From contig CM064681.1 of assembly GCA_032717465.1 (NCBI GenBank), positions 16,128,691-16,192,690 of the forward strand: a stretch of 64,000 nucleotides of DNA. Reading direction: 5' to 3'. Under the pieces are notes generated by a model, which worked only from the letters and a program-made list of their open reading frames with translations, had not been told where the DNA came from and did no database searches. Origin of the DNA: Coenobita brevimanus. Its lineage: Eukaryota > Arthropoda > Malacostraca > Decapoda > Coenobitidae. The position numbers were made by a program, and so were the translations under genes. This document shows positions 54,290-64,000 of this stretch, in pieces. Every line of letters begins with the position of its first letter. The first letter of the stretch is position 1.

Positions 54290-54572
54290 AGTGCCTCATA
54301 TGAGGCGATATGCAGGCCACCGCTGACCACACTCATCACCTCATATGAGGCAATGGGTCTCTGCGCCAAAATTTCAAGCACAAGGAACTGTCAGTGGTTT
54401 CCAGGGGAACCCTGACTCTCCCTCTATGCCATCAAACTGTTGCCAAACCCTGCCACATCGCAGCTGCCAAATACTGCATATTTAGTTACTCAGATATGCA
54501 GGCCACCCCTGGCCATGCTGATGGTCTCATCTGAGGCAATGGGTCTCTGCGCCATAATTTCAAGCACAAGGA
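54290..54572. repeat. Tandem repeat of about 184 bp, interrupted by LINE-B3
   Basis: Two units: one starts near 54310 (ATATGCAGGCCACC), the next near 54493. Each contains a TGGTCTCA or CCTCATATGAGGC region, then GGGTCTCTGCGCCA and TCAAGCACAAGGA. Unit 1 continues with GGTTTCC and GTTGCCAA blocks. Unit 2's continuation lies beyond LINE-B3 at 60906-61020. The first unit region has two copies of the palindrome CCTCATATGAGG. Confidence 0.8.
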
Positions 54573-54609
54573 TGATTGATTGATTAACTGATTGATTGAC
54601 GGAACACAT

Positions 54610-54639
54610 GGCACCGCAAGAACAAGGTCATATGCTGCC
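54610..54639 (-). promoter_or_regulatory. 3'-terminal hairpin of LINE-B3
   Basis: Same position and loop as in B2. On the element strand the arms are GGCAGC and GGTGCC, which pair except for one mismatch. The TCAA tail follows. Confidence 0.55.
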
Positions 54640-54732
54640 GTATAAGCAGAAAATATAAGCAGTAAAAACATAAAAACATTAAAAAGCAAAACTACATATT
54701 AAAAACTAGACATCAAAGTAAAAACAATGGAA

Positions 54733-57700
54733 TCATAAAAGGTGAAGGAGGCCAGCCTCCTTCAGAAATACAAACACATCGTCCCAAGCGGAACCAGCCT
54801 CTCCCCCAAGCATCAAAGAGGGACAGTAAACACCACCCTCCCCTCGGTGCCTCCATAGCAGCCTCCAACGTAAGTCGTCCAAACTGGGACACTCAACCAG
54901 CAAGTGCCTGACAGTAAGGGGAACCAAACAGTCATCACAGAATGGCTGCACGCCTCCACACATGAGGAACTTATGTGTGAGCTTGGTACGTCCAATGCAA
55001 AGGCGAGCCAGAACAGTCTCTAACTTACGAGGCATTGTAAAACAAACTCTCTGAGAAACGAACTTCATGACTTCCTTTAACTTGCTGAGAGGAACGCTAT
55101 CCCACCTCAACTGCCAACAAGCACGAACAGCAGATAATAGTGGAGGGCGTAAATCAGTGGCAGGTAGATGACAAGGAGCACGTACAGGTCGCAAAGCTGC
55201 AGCCTTAGCCAGTGCATTTACCCTTTCATTACTTATGACACCAAAATGTGAGGGAACCCAGCAGAAATCCACTCTCTTCACCCGACGACGAATGAGGAAC
55301 AGCCACTCCAGAATAGCTAAAACTATAGGATGCGACGAATTAAAAGAGTCCAGGGTCGAAAGCACTCCTTGAAAATCACTAAAACTTGCTAGGGTGAACA
55401 AACACCAACTTCAGGGCTAAAACGATAGCTGATAACTCTGCAGTAAAAACTGAGGAAGTCAAAGGAAGACTACCTCCATGGCTAAAATTAGTGAACACCA
55501 CTCCAAAACCAACACCAGAGGTGGATTTAGAGCCATCATTATACACAGGCATAGAACCGCCATGAGTAGAAGAATGTTCTATAAATAACTGTAAAAGACA
55601 CTGAGGAGTGACAGAATCCTTTGAGCCTGCAAGAAACCTGCAGAAATTTACCTTAAGCATGGCGCAACTCTTGGGATCCAAATGGGACTTCCAGGTACTG
55701 CCGACAAACCAAACTTCTCCATGATATCCCAAACTCTATAACCAAATGAGGCATGCGAGGGTGTCTACTATAATATAAAAAACAGGACTGTTGCATCACA
55801 CACTCACAGACAAGTGAGTCTGGATGGCGACGAATCCGGAGCCGGCACTGTGCTGCACAGATTGACGCAGTAGATCTAAGGGAGGCAAACCAGCTTCTAC
55901 CAACAAGCTGGGAATCGGAGATGACCGAAAAGCTAGAGCTGCAAGGCGAAGACCAGCATGATAGACAGCATCTAGAGTTTTTAGTCTGGACTCTGTGGCA
56001 GAGGAGTAGACCTCACAGCCATATGACAGCTTGGAGGTTACAAAAACCTCAAGTAATGCAAGAGTGTCCTCTGATCTGCACCCCACGATGTATGAGACAG
56101 AACCCTCAAAAGATTGACAGCCTTCATATATGATGCTTTAAGATTTGCCAAATGTGAAACCTAAGTCAAACGGTGGTCAAACATCAGGCCCAAGAATTTT
56201 GTCCCTGCCACACAATGGAGTTTCCTGCCACAAAGCTGGAGATCAGGGTCCGGGTGCACCCCTCTCATCCTACAAAAGTGCATAGCCACAGTCTTAGAAG
56301 GGGAAAACCAAAAACCCTTGGAAGTGGCCCAGGCAGAAATCTTGTCCAAGGCAAGTTGCATATGCCGCTCAATAGCAGGTATGCAGGAGCCAGAAAACCA
56401 TATAGCTAAATCATCCACATAAAGGGGTGAGGATACACTAGCAGGCACAGTGTCAAGAATACCATTAATGGCCACCGCAAACAGAGAAACACTTAGGTCA
56501 CTCCCCTATGGGACACCTTACTCCTGGCATAGTGGCGCAAACAGGGTAGAACCCACATGGACTCGAAACACACGATCAGTCAAGAAGTCTCCAAGCAACA
56601 CAGGCAGGCGACCACGTAAACCAAAGGCATAAAGTTGTTGGAGGATGCCATGGCGCCAGGCAGTATCATAAGCCTTCTCAAGATCAAAGAACACAGCCAC
56701 AAGATGTTGTTTAGAGGTAAAAGCTTCACAGATAGATGCTTCGAGCCTCATAAGGTTGTCTGAAGTACACCGTAATTTACGAAAGCCACTCTGCGAAGGA
56801 GAGAGATAGCAACCTTTCTCTAGAATCCACACAAGCCTGACATTGACCATCTTTTCAAATAGCCAGCACAAGCATGATGTTAAAGTGATAGGGCAATAGC
56901 TCGAGACATGGGAGCGGTCCTTACTGAGCTTGGGAATGAGGAGGACAATACCCAACTTGCAACTCTTGGGAAGAAAGCCCTCTCTCCATACCCTGTTAAA
57001 AAGGTCCAATAAAAACTGTATTGATTTAGTTGGCAGATGACGGAGCAGAGCATATGGAATGTCATCATGCCCAGGAGCAGTGTCACCACTCTCTGAGAGG
57101 GCAGCATGCAGCTCATGGAGGATGAAGTCTAAATTATATGGCTCTTCGCCACGAGAGTGAAAGTCAAGACCCAGCCTCTTCTGATTTCTACAAAAGCTAG
57201 CATATGGCTTAAAAGGATCCTTTTTTGAGATAGCACAAAACTGATTTGCAAGAGCAGAGGCTACTGCATCTGGTGCAGATACAAGATTTCCATGAAGTCG
57301 CAACACTGGTGGGGAAGGAGAGGAGAACCTACCAGAAATCTTGTGTATCTTTTTCCACTCCATAGGCATTGGAGTAGAGGATGTAACTGTAGAAACATAC
57401 GACCTCCACGAGTTACAGCGAGCATTCTTCATTACCCATCGATAGTGAGCACGTGCTTTGCAAAACTGGATTTTTAGAAAAACATCATGGTTGGCAAAAT
57501 ACTGACGGGCAGCCACTTTGTAAGCTCCTTTTGCTATAGAGCAGTCATCATTCCACCATGGCACAGGTCTCCAGGAAAAAACACAATAAGTCCATGGGAG
57601 AGAATGAACCCCTGCTGACAAAAGAGTCAGAGTAAAATAACGTACGGCATCATCAATAGTTGAAAAATCAGTAACCTTTTAAGCAAATACACATAGTTTC

Positions 57701-58417
57701 TCAAAGAGAGACCAATCAGCCCTATCGAGACGCCAGCATGGCATACGGACAGCAGGAACAGAGTGAGTAGTCTGGACCAACACAGGATAATGGTCACTAC
57801 CATGCAAATCATCCAAAACCTCCCAAGAAAAATCAAGTGCACAATCAGAGGAGGAGATGGTAAGGTCAATGACAGAATATGTGCCAGTCTGAACATTAAA
57901 ATGGGTCGGCCTCCAATCGTTTAGGACAACCAAATTATCAATCCCCAACCAAAGAAGCAAGATCACCCTGGGAATTGGAAAGTGAGTCACCCCACAAAAG
58001 ATGGCGTCCATTAAGGTCACCAAGAAGTAGAAAAGGAGGTGGAAGTTGACTGATAAGGGTTTCCAGAAGAGCACACATAACAGAAATGAAAGGTGGAAGG
58101 TACAGACAACAGATGGTATAGCACCTCCCAACGTGCATCTGTACTGCTAGAACTTGAAGGGGAGACTGTAATGCAAAGGAAATAAAGGGGACATCAGATC
58201 GGCACAAAATGGCACATCCACCACTGTGACCACCACGAGGAGATGCATGGAAGACCTCATACCCCCTGATAGAAGGAAATGGTCTATCTCCCACCAATGT
58301 CTCCTGGAGACAGACACATAGTGGGCTCAGAGCAGACAGCAATAACTGCAATTCCTCCCAATTTGCCATGGCACCTCTACAATTCCACTGAAGACAAATT
58401 GGTACTGATTGAGCCAT
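54733..58417 (-). pseudogene. LINE-B3 ORF2: endonuclease, RT and RNase H
   Basis: ATG at about 58417 (MAQSVPIC), 42 nt after the ORF1 stop, the same spacing as in B2. Endonuclease to about 57680: CLQETLVGD, LLGDLNGRHLLWG and GSDHYPVL, all motifs intact with a frameshift between. RT 57621-56161: FFDLEKAYDTAWRH and catalytic LYVDDLAIW (56410). RNase H 55732-54990: VYNDGSKS (N for T), AELSAI, FSDFQGVL (F for S) and VPSHFG-ISNERVN. It terminates at 54733. RNase H carries several substitutions in conserved motifs and the frame is broken at least four times. Confidence 0.9.
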
Positions 58418-58458
58418 ATTGATTAGTGTTAAATAATATGAACTGAGAAACACCAAGG

Positions 58459-60335
58459 CTATGTAGCAACCCCATTGGGAAGGGTGTGAAAGCCCTTCTT
58501 CCCAGGTGTGGAGCTTTGCCTCACCAACCAAGACAATAAGGATTTAGAGTTTCCATGGGTGGAAGGACCTTTACCATGAGACACGTCCCGCCCATCGTCA
58601 GGATGAGCCCGAAGCACAGAGAACTTCCTGGAAGATTCACTCGCCCCATTCGCACGCCCACTTGGGGGTCCGGCTGGCACCCTGCGGCCAACCAAATCCT
58701 CCCTGACCGAATCAATCAAAGGTTGGCTGCTGGGTGCCAGATCAGAGGGAACAAGCGACCAAGGCTTTTGAATATCTAAAGACCCAGACCCGGCCACACC
58801 TAAGCAAGAGGCAGGGACTGGAATCCTAGATAGACCATCACGAAGACCGACTGACTTAGATGCTACCATTGGTTGGGTTGTCGAGTGTAAAGCCCCCTCA
58901 GAATCCTTATGCAGTACAAAAGTTTGAACCTTAGAAGGAGGGGAGTCACCCAAAACCTCACTCCTCACCTGTTTGAGGTTTGCGAATGCAACCTCCATCT
59001 CTACACCAAAACTCGAAACACTAGAAATTGTAGAGGCACACTGTAGAGAAGACTGAACATCAGTAGCAGAGTGAGCAGATAGTACAAGGGCAGCAGTTGG
59101 TGCGGGAGTAGCAGCCGATACAGGAGTGTCAGCCGGTACAGTAGTAGCAGCTGACACAGGAGTAGCAGCTTGTACAGGAGCACCAGCCGGATGAGATGCA
59201 GACTGCAAAAGTACCAGAATCCTTGGGAGACCACGAGGAGGAGAAGTAGTACGTCCAGTATCTGATGAGGGACGAGAAGGATGGAGCACGGGACAGCAGG
59301 CTTTGACCTAGAAAGAATAGAAGCAGAGGACACACCTGGGCAGACATACATAGACACGACATGGTCCTTAGCTTCGGTAAAACTCAGCCTCTCCATGGTT
59401 CTGAGAGACAGAATTTCATGTTCCATTTTCTAATGATCATAAGATTTAGAAGAAGCAGCATGCTCACCACCACAACTGACACAAGATACAGGACCAGGGC
59501 ATTCCATACCCTCGTGAACATCTAAACCACACGACACACAGACTGCTGGAAGACCCAGGGCAAGGCGACTACAATTTCGACCAATATGACCCATGCGCTG
59601 ACAGTGGAAGCATTTACGAGGCATAGGGACATGGGGCCTAACTCTGTACTGGTACCATGCAGCATTAAGAACAGCAGGGAGGCTCAATGAATCGAAAGTC
59701 ACAATCAAGGATGGAGTTGGCACTAGGTCACCATTCATCTTTTTAATCCTCTCAACCTTTCTCACATTCTGGGCTGACAACTCTTCAACAAGGCGTGCCT
59801 CATCGTAAATCAGCAATTCCTTAGCATACACAACGCCACAAGAATAATTCAATGAAGCATGGGGAGAACATATAACAGACTGACAGGAAAGCATTGACAG
59901 AGATAGAATGGCTGCACTCTGAGAAGGGTCAGAAACCTCCACCAACAAACTGCCATCAGCCTGTGGAGCCACTTCAGGGATGGCACCACAAGCAGCAAGA
60001 AGTTCGTGATGTGTGCGAAAAATATCACACCTTTGGAGGTCCACCCCAGCAGGGCCACGAACAACTATGAACTAGACAAAAGGCGCAGGAAGAGGAACCA
60101 AAAAATTATCTGAATCTCGCTCATGGGGGCTCTGAGGACCGGGTACACTTCTTTTCCCCCGTCATTGACCCTTGTTACGGGAGCCACTGGACCGGGGAGG
60201 CAAGGCAGGGGAGGCCGAATCCCCTGTGGAGCCACGTGGAACCTGGAAGGGTTCCAGAGTGGCTGTAAGTGAAGGTTGAGAAGATGCACTTAGGTCTGGC
60301 AGAGAGGCAGGTCGGGGCACATTATTTGTATCCAT
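58459..60335 (-). pseudogene. LINE-B3 ORF1 (gag-like)
   Basis: Starts MDTNNVPRPAS at about 60335. Pieces 60335-60162, 60044-59430 (with CFHCQRMGHIGRNC, CVSCGLDVHEGMEC and CVSCGGEHAASSKS, the last knuckle cysteine replaced by Ser-Tyr-Asp), 59426-59001 and 59289-58459 are joined by frameshifts. The tail has Ala/Thr/Pro/Val repeats and ends KKGFHTLPNGVAT. It includes the N-terminal segment missing from B2 (Pro/Ser-rich, about 75 residues). Confidence 0.85.
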
Positions 60336-60905
60336 AATAATAAACACAAAAACTTCATTCCCCCACCCCCCCACCCACCACGGAGCCCAACAAGGGAAGG
60401 CCATATGCCACAGGCGACCTCAGGAGTAGCAGGGGAGTATACGCAGGTAACCACCGGGGGACGTGGGCTAGGGTGACCTCATGACGATTGGAGCCACCAT
60501 GTCCCCCAGTGCCCATTTGACCCTAGCCAACGCATGACCAGCTGATTGACCTGGTCGGGCCCAACCAGGCCGCCCCTCTAGCCAGAATAAGGGACCAAAG
60601 AGGTGTATTACTAGCTGCAGGGTGCATCGTGCAGCATTGTTCAACCCCCAGGACTCCCATCTCCAGTATTACGGGACACCATGCAAAGCCAACACGTGGG
60701 GAGGCAACAGTCCCGCCCTAGATGGCAAGTGGGCAGGGACTAACATCACCAGGAGGCCTCCTCCACCAGTGATGTAGGTGGTGCTTGGTCCACGAGACTG
60801 ACAAATGCCGAACCCTACAAAAGTAGGCATGCCTCCAAAGTAGGTGGCACTGCCAGCCATGCTTCAAGCCCTGCCACCACGTCAAGGTGACCCCCCTCAG
60901 GGAGG

Positions 60906-61020
60906 TCAAGCACAAGGAAGTGCTAATGGTTTCCATGGGAACATTACGTCTCCTTTATGCCACCAGGAGCTGTTGCCAAGCCCTACCACACCGCAGTTGC
61001 CAAATACCGCACCCACCGCT
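60906..61020. repeat. Right part of the 184-bp tandem repeat, beyond LINE-B3
   Basis: Starts with the TSD TCAAGCACAAGGA and aligns with 54380-54475 (GGTTTCC, CTCTATGCCA/CTTTATGCCA, GTTGCCAA, CGCAGTTGCCAAATAC blocks). It is therefore the rest of the unit broken by LINE-B3. Confidence 0.85.
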
Positions 61021-62076
61021 GCCACCAAATGTCATAAAGACTTTGTAGTTACTTGTAGAGAAGTATATTTTAGACTTGTGGTCGAGCGGCTTTTTATATC
61101 TTGTAGTAGCTTCCCCACCAAATGTCATGTAGTGACAGGAGAGGTAAAGAATAGTATGGGACTATTTTTATTTGTCTTGGAAATATTAACAAGTCTCTCA
61201 CACGGAACGAGTATAAGTCCCGGGTAGCTACCTCCCTGTCTCGCTATCTGTCTCTCTCTCTCAAATTGCCAAGCCCCTTCTCCTGTCACCTGTCTCCTCT
61301 GAGGGCCTGTCTACTTCTCTCTCGCCTGTTCGGTGGCTAATCTCCGTCTGAGCTCCCTTTCCTAAATTCTGGTGTAGCAGGGGTGTGTCACGTGTGTTCC
61401 TCGTGGATGGACTAGGTCTTTGTTCACGAGAGGACTGCTGACAGCTAACTGCATCATCTCCTTACTGGCCGCTGTCGTCAGCTTTCCTCAGTGTTAAGAG
61501 TGTGTAAGCATGTTTAGCACTGCTCGATTCTCGCAGACACAACACCTTCTCATCATCTGACTCCCTGCTTCTATGTATCTATTTATCTGTCTATCTATTA
61601 TGTAGTCCTACAAGTAATTTAGTTCTCGTTTGTAGCCCAGCAATGGCGGATTCACACCCGTCTATCTCCCACGGTGCTGGTGAATTATCACAGCCCTCAC
61701 ACCCATCCAAGAGGTGTTAATTACAAAAAGACAAGTGTGATAAAAAGTTCTAGCTCAGAAACACTTGATCTGATGAAGAAAAAAAAATCAACTCAATATT
61801 TTAAAAAAGTCCTAAAACAACGACTCAGAGAAGGTAATCAGGTTGATAAGAATTAGGATGGTGGGGATTAAGGAGCTTTTCTCTGGCTGATCAAATAGCG
61901 ATTATGTTGTATTTGGTTTTCATGCCTTTACGACAAACTATCTTGCCTGTGGCCCTCTTTTGATGTTTTTCGACATGCTGCACTTGGCACGTGTCACGTG
62001 CCACGTGCACCGCCGGTGTGTAATGAAATCTGTCAAAAACAAACCTTATAGAATGGCACTATCATATGGTTCAAAC
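61021..62076. other. No gene recognised
   Basis: Contains a direct repeat of CCACCAAATGTCAT (about 61020 and 61120), a (TC)-rich stretch near 61245-61265 and the methionine-started frame 61635 (MADSHPSISHG), which stops after about 24 codons. The frame at 61674-61856 is Lys/Ser-rich without known motifs. A retroelement fragment is possible but not supported by motifs. Confidence 0.45.
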
Positions 62077-62610
62077 CACGAAGAAAAGGTTAATAAAAAT
62101 CTGTGATATAGCAATACACTATATACTCTCTTGATAATATTAGTCAGTCTGAGTGGTTATGTTGTGTACCAGTAGTGTCAATATACTTATACTGAAAATA
62201 AAAGAAACATCATACACATATCGGTGTCACTTTAATGAAGCTTAGAGCTGAAGGTACAGGAAAAAGCTACCGGGTATTTACTGCATAATGTAGCAAATGT
62301 TCTTTTACATTGTTACCTAGTACACCTACTGAAAGTAAAATACTTAAATAAAAAGCAAAAAATTTGGCCTACCATTGATACATAATATACAGATTTATTA
62401 TATTTTCAATGATACCTATTTAAGATATGTACGAAAACGAAACTAAAAATGAACTGGAGCTTTCTTTTAAAGGCTATTTATACAATAGTAATGTTTTTTC
62501 CACTACTTTAAACTGAAAGTAACATACTGTTACGAAATACTAAAGCAGTGAGTAAGAATTAGTCTGAGAGAGCGAGGAAGAGAGCGGGAGTTAGAGACGG
62601 GGATAGTTAG

Positions 62611-62652
<42 letters not shown>

Positions 62653-62964
62653 TCATCGCATGAGTAGCGAGGAGCGCGGTAACGCGTGAGTATGGCCAAA
62701 AAAGTAGCGGCGCTCTCAGTTCCGCTACTGGCTACAAAAAGTAATGGCGTTACCACCATTGCTATTAAAATAGTAGCGGCGCTAGGTACTGCCGCTACTA
62801 ATAGTGGCGCTATTCTCAGTTTTGTGTATTGCTTACTGCCTTTGATCTCCAGTCTTTCAAAAGCAGTGGGTCCAGGCATCTGGAAATTATCGGGCTCTCA
62901 GTTATCTTGTTTTTGTTTTTTCTTCGAGGGAACAATTTGCAGGCTCCTGGCCTTTGGTTTGTTC

Positions 62965-63001
<37 letters not shown>
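62077..63001 (+). repeat. Duplicate of the hAT right end plus LINE-A 3' end (copy of 43831-44783)
   Basis: Matches 43831-44783 nearly base for base; I count about eight differences in the first 320 bp. It includes the hAT right arm, the TSD TGTATTGC, the LINE-A C-terminus and 3' UTR and the (CA)n tail. A (TG)n (62613-62650) is shorter than in the other copy. Homology starts at CACGAAG, the sequence directly after the nested Tc1-like element's right TA in copy 1, and stops at the (CA)n. No matching flanking duplication was found. Confidence 0.92.
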
Positions 63002-63002
<1 letters not shown>

Positions 63003-63378
63003 GGAGTCAAGGAGGACAGACGTGCGCTGAAAGCGCTCCATACCGAGCCAGCACGGCCAGTGGCATTACCTAAATTAGTATCTTTATATGAGTCAAGCTC
63101 TGTACCAGGTTAGACTAAATGATTTTTTATTATTAAAAAAAATATTAAGTTTAAACAAGACTTGTTCAAACAGAAAAGAGAACCGAGTGGCGAAAGAATG
63201 CACTCAGTCAGCTGAGGTTTGTTTAGACTACAACTGTCCCAGGGAATGTACAGTAAGTATTCGGTGCTTTTAGTTTTGCAAAATGGACACATACTTCAGT
63301 AAAGCAAGATGATGATTTCCACCAAGAACTGGTTGAAGTGGAGACTCTAGACTGGTTAAACGTGTTCACAAACTGGAG
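63002..63378. other. No gene recognised; possible LINE 5' region
   Basis: Unique-looking sequence between the duplicated block and the coiled-coil frame. It may be the 5' region of the LINE whose ORF1 follows. Confidence 0.4.
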
Positions 63379-64000
63379 ATGGCTTTCAAAAATGAAATTG
63401 ATGAAATAAAGAAGCAGATGCACTTGCAAAAGGAAGAAATAGAAAAACTAGGAAGGGAGGCCAACAAGAAAGACACAACCATTAGTGAACTAACAGTGGA
63501 ATTGCGTACACTTAGGAAGAAAATGAGTGAAATGGCAAGTACAGTAGTCAATCACGAGAGTATTATGGAAGAGTTCAAAAATGATGCAGAGACAATTAGG
63601 CAAGCAGTCTGATAGACCAGAGCAGTGATACTGAGGAGAAGATAACACAGGTGAATGAAGCTGTGCAAAGCTACAAAAATGATGTGGAAACCACGTATGC
63701 TGAAATGGTGAAAGTAAAGAAAGACTCAGAAACAAGGGTAGAGGAAAAAAGCATTAAAAAGGAAGTGAAAAGAATAATCCAAAACAACCCAAAGTTAGTC
63801 AGAGATTCAGTAGATATCAACTAATCTTTAGTAATCGCTGGTATAGAAAAGAGGAAAAAGTAAAGTAAACAAGATCACAAGAGACAAAAAGGAGATGGCA
63901 AACGTAATGAGCTTACTGAAAAGAAAGTATCAGAGAGAATTCTGTAAGTAAAGATATAGAGGAACCACAAAAAGGTTTGGGAAATACGAGAAAAGGAAGA
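63379..64000 (+). pseudogene. LINE ORF1 (coiled-coil type), start only, disrupted
   Basis: 63379-63612 is open and almost entirely a coiled coil (MAFKNEIDEIKKQ, then repeated Glu/Lys/Leu heptads), ending at a stop. Beyond it the same protein continues in other frames: a TEEKITQVNEAVQSYKNDVE stretch, then NNPKLVRDSVDIN and SLVIAGIE, then a Lys-rich part. The LVRDxVxxxxSxVIxGI pattern is typical of ORF1 proteins of RTE/CR1-like LINEs in decapods (from memory), possibly the LINE-C family. The gene runs off the window. Confidence 0.6.

Larger units (their letters stand above)
54573..60905 (-). mobile_element. LINE-B copy B3, full-length but disabled
   Basis: Flanked by a perfect 13-bp TSD TCAAGCACAAGGA (54560-54572 and 60906-60918) in the 184-bp repeat. 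It has 5' UTR (60905-60336), ORF1, ORF2, hairpin (54610-54639) and TCAA-type tail (54573-54600). At 6.33 kb it is the most complete LINE-B in the window. It is close to B2 in protein sequence. Frameshifts remain in ORF1 and ORF2. Confidence 0.93.

Overview
The window looks like transposon-rich intergenic DNA from an arthropod, most likely a decapod crustacean. This is inferred from the LINE, piggyBac and Ty3 families recognised and from the abundance of (TA), (CA), (GATA) and long trinucleotide microsatellites. I see no host protein-coding gene, rRNA, tRNA or CRISPR array. By my boundaries about four fifths of the 64 kb is mobile-element DNA. The rest is satellite-like repeat or unrecognised sequence, plus one 100-N assembly gap (4313-4412).

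Hub 1 (5216-29497) is one old Ty3/gypsy LTR retrotransposon on the minus strand. It has been blown up from about 6.8 kb to 24.3 kb by later insertions: a pogo/Tigger element (7666-8684), a piggyBac (8827-11044), a Tc1-like element (12708-26239), a MITE in one LTR (28572-29044) and a short SINE-like insert in the other (5613-5794). The Tc1 element holds an RTE/CR1-like LINE ('LINE-C'). LINE-C is split by an I-group LINE with RNase H ('LINE-B1', 14141-24198). LINE-B1 was in turn hit by a 5'-truncated LINE of another family ('LINE-A2', 18026-20460) and by a 1.36 kb DNA transposon with 8-bp target duplications (15782-17145). The stack is five elements deep. Most junctions are supported by a target-site duplication (TSD) or by resumption of the interrupted reading frame.

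Hub 2 (30979-44783) is a plus-strand LINE-A copy ('A3'), expanded from about 2.9 kb to 13.8 kb. Its inserts are a near full-length LINE-B ('B2', 31457-37668), a piggyBac derivative (39343-40116) and a hAT element (40727-44598). The hAT holds a Tc1-like element (40872-43828), which holds a P-like element (41414-43266), which holds a 1.4 kb GTT/GGT array. The right end of this composite (hAT end plus LINE-A 3' end) recurs nearly identically at 62077-63001.

The right third holds a decayed minus-strand LINE ('LINE-D', 46430-47870), minisatellites, LINE-A fragments (49040-49680 and 51293-53509) and a third LINE-B ('B3', 54573-60905) inserted in a roughly 184-bp tandem repeat. It ends with the start of a LINE ORF1 coiled-coil gene (63379 to the window end).

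The three LINE-B copies have almost the same length once insertions are removed (about 6.25, 6.21 and 6.33 kb), an independent check on the boundaries. Reading frames also fit the stratigraphy: the most deeply nested element, LINE-A2, still has an unbroken reverse-transcriptase frame, whereas the outer Ty3 element is full of frameshifts and has lost one of the paired RT aspartates. Family names A to E are local labels, and clade assignments rest on motifs read by eye.
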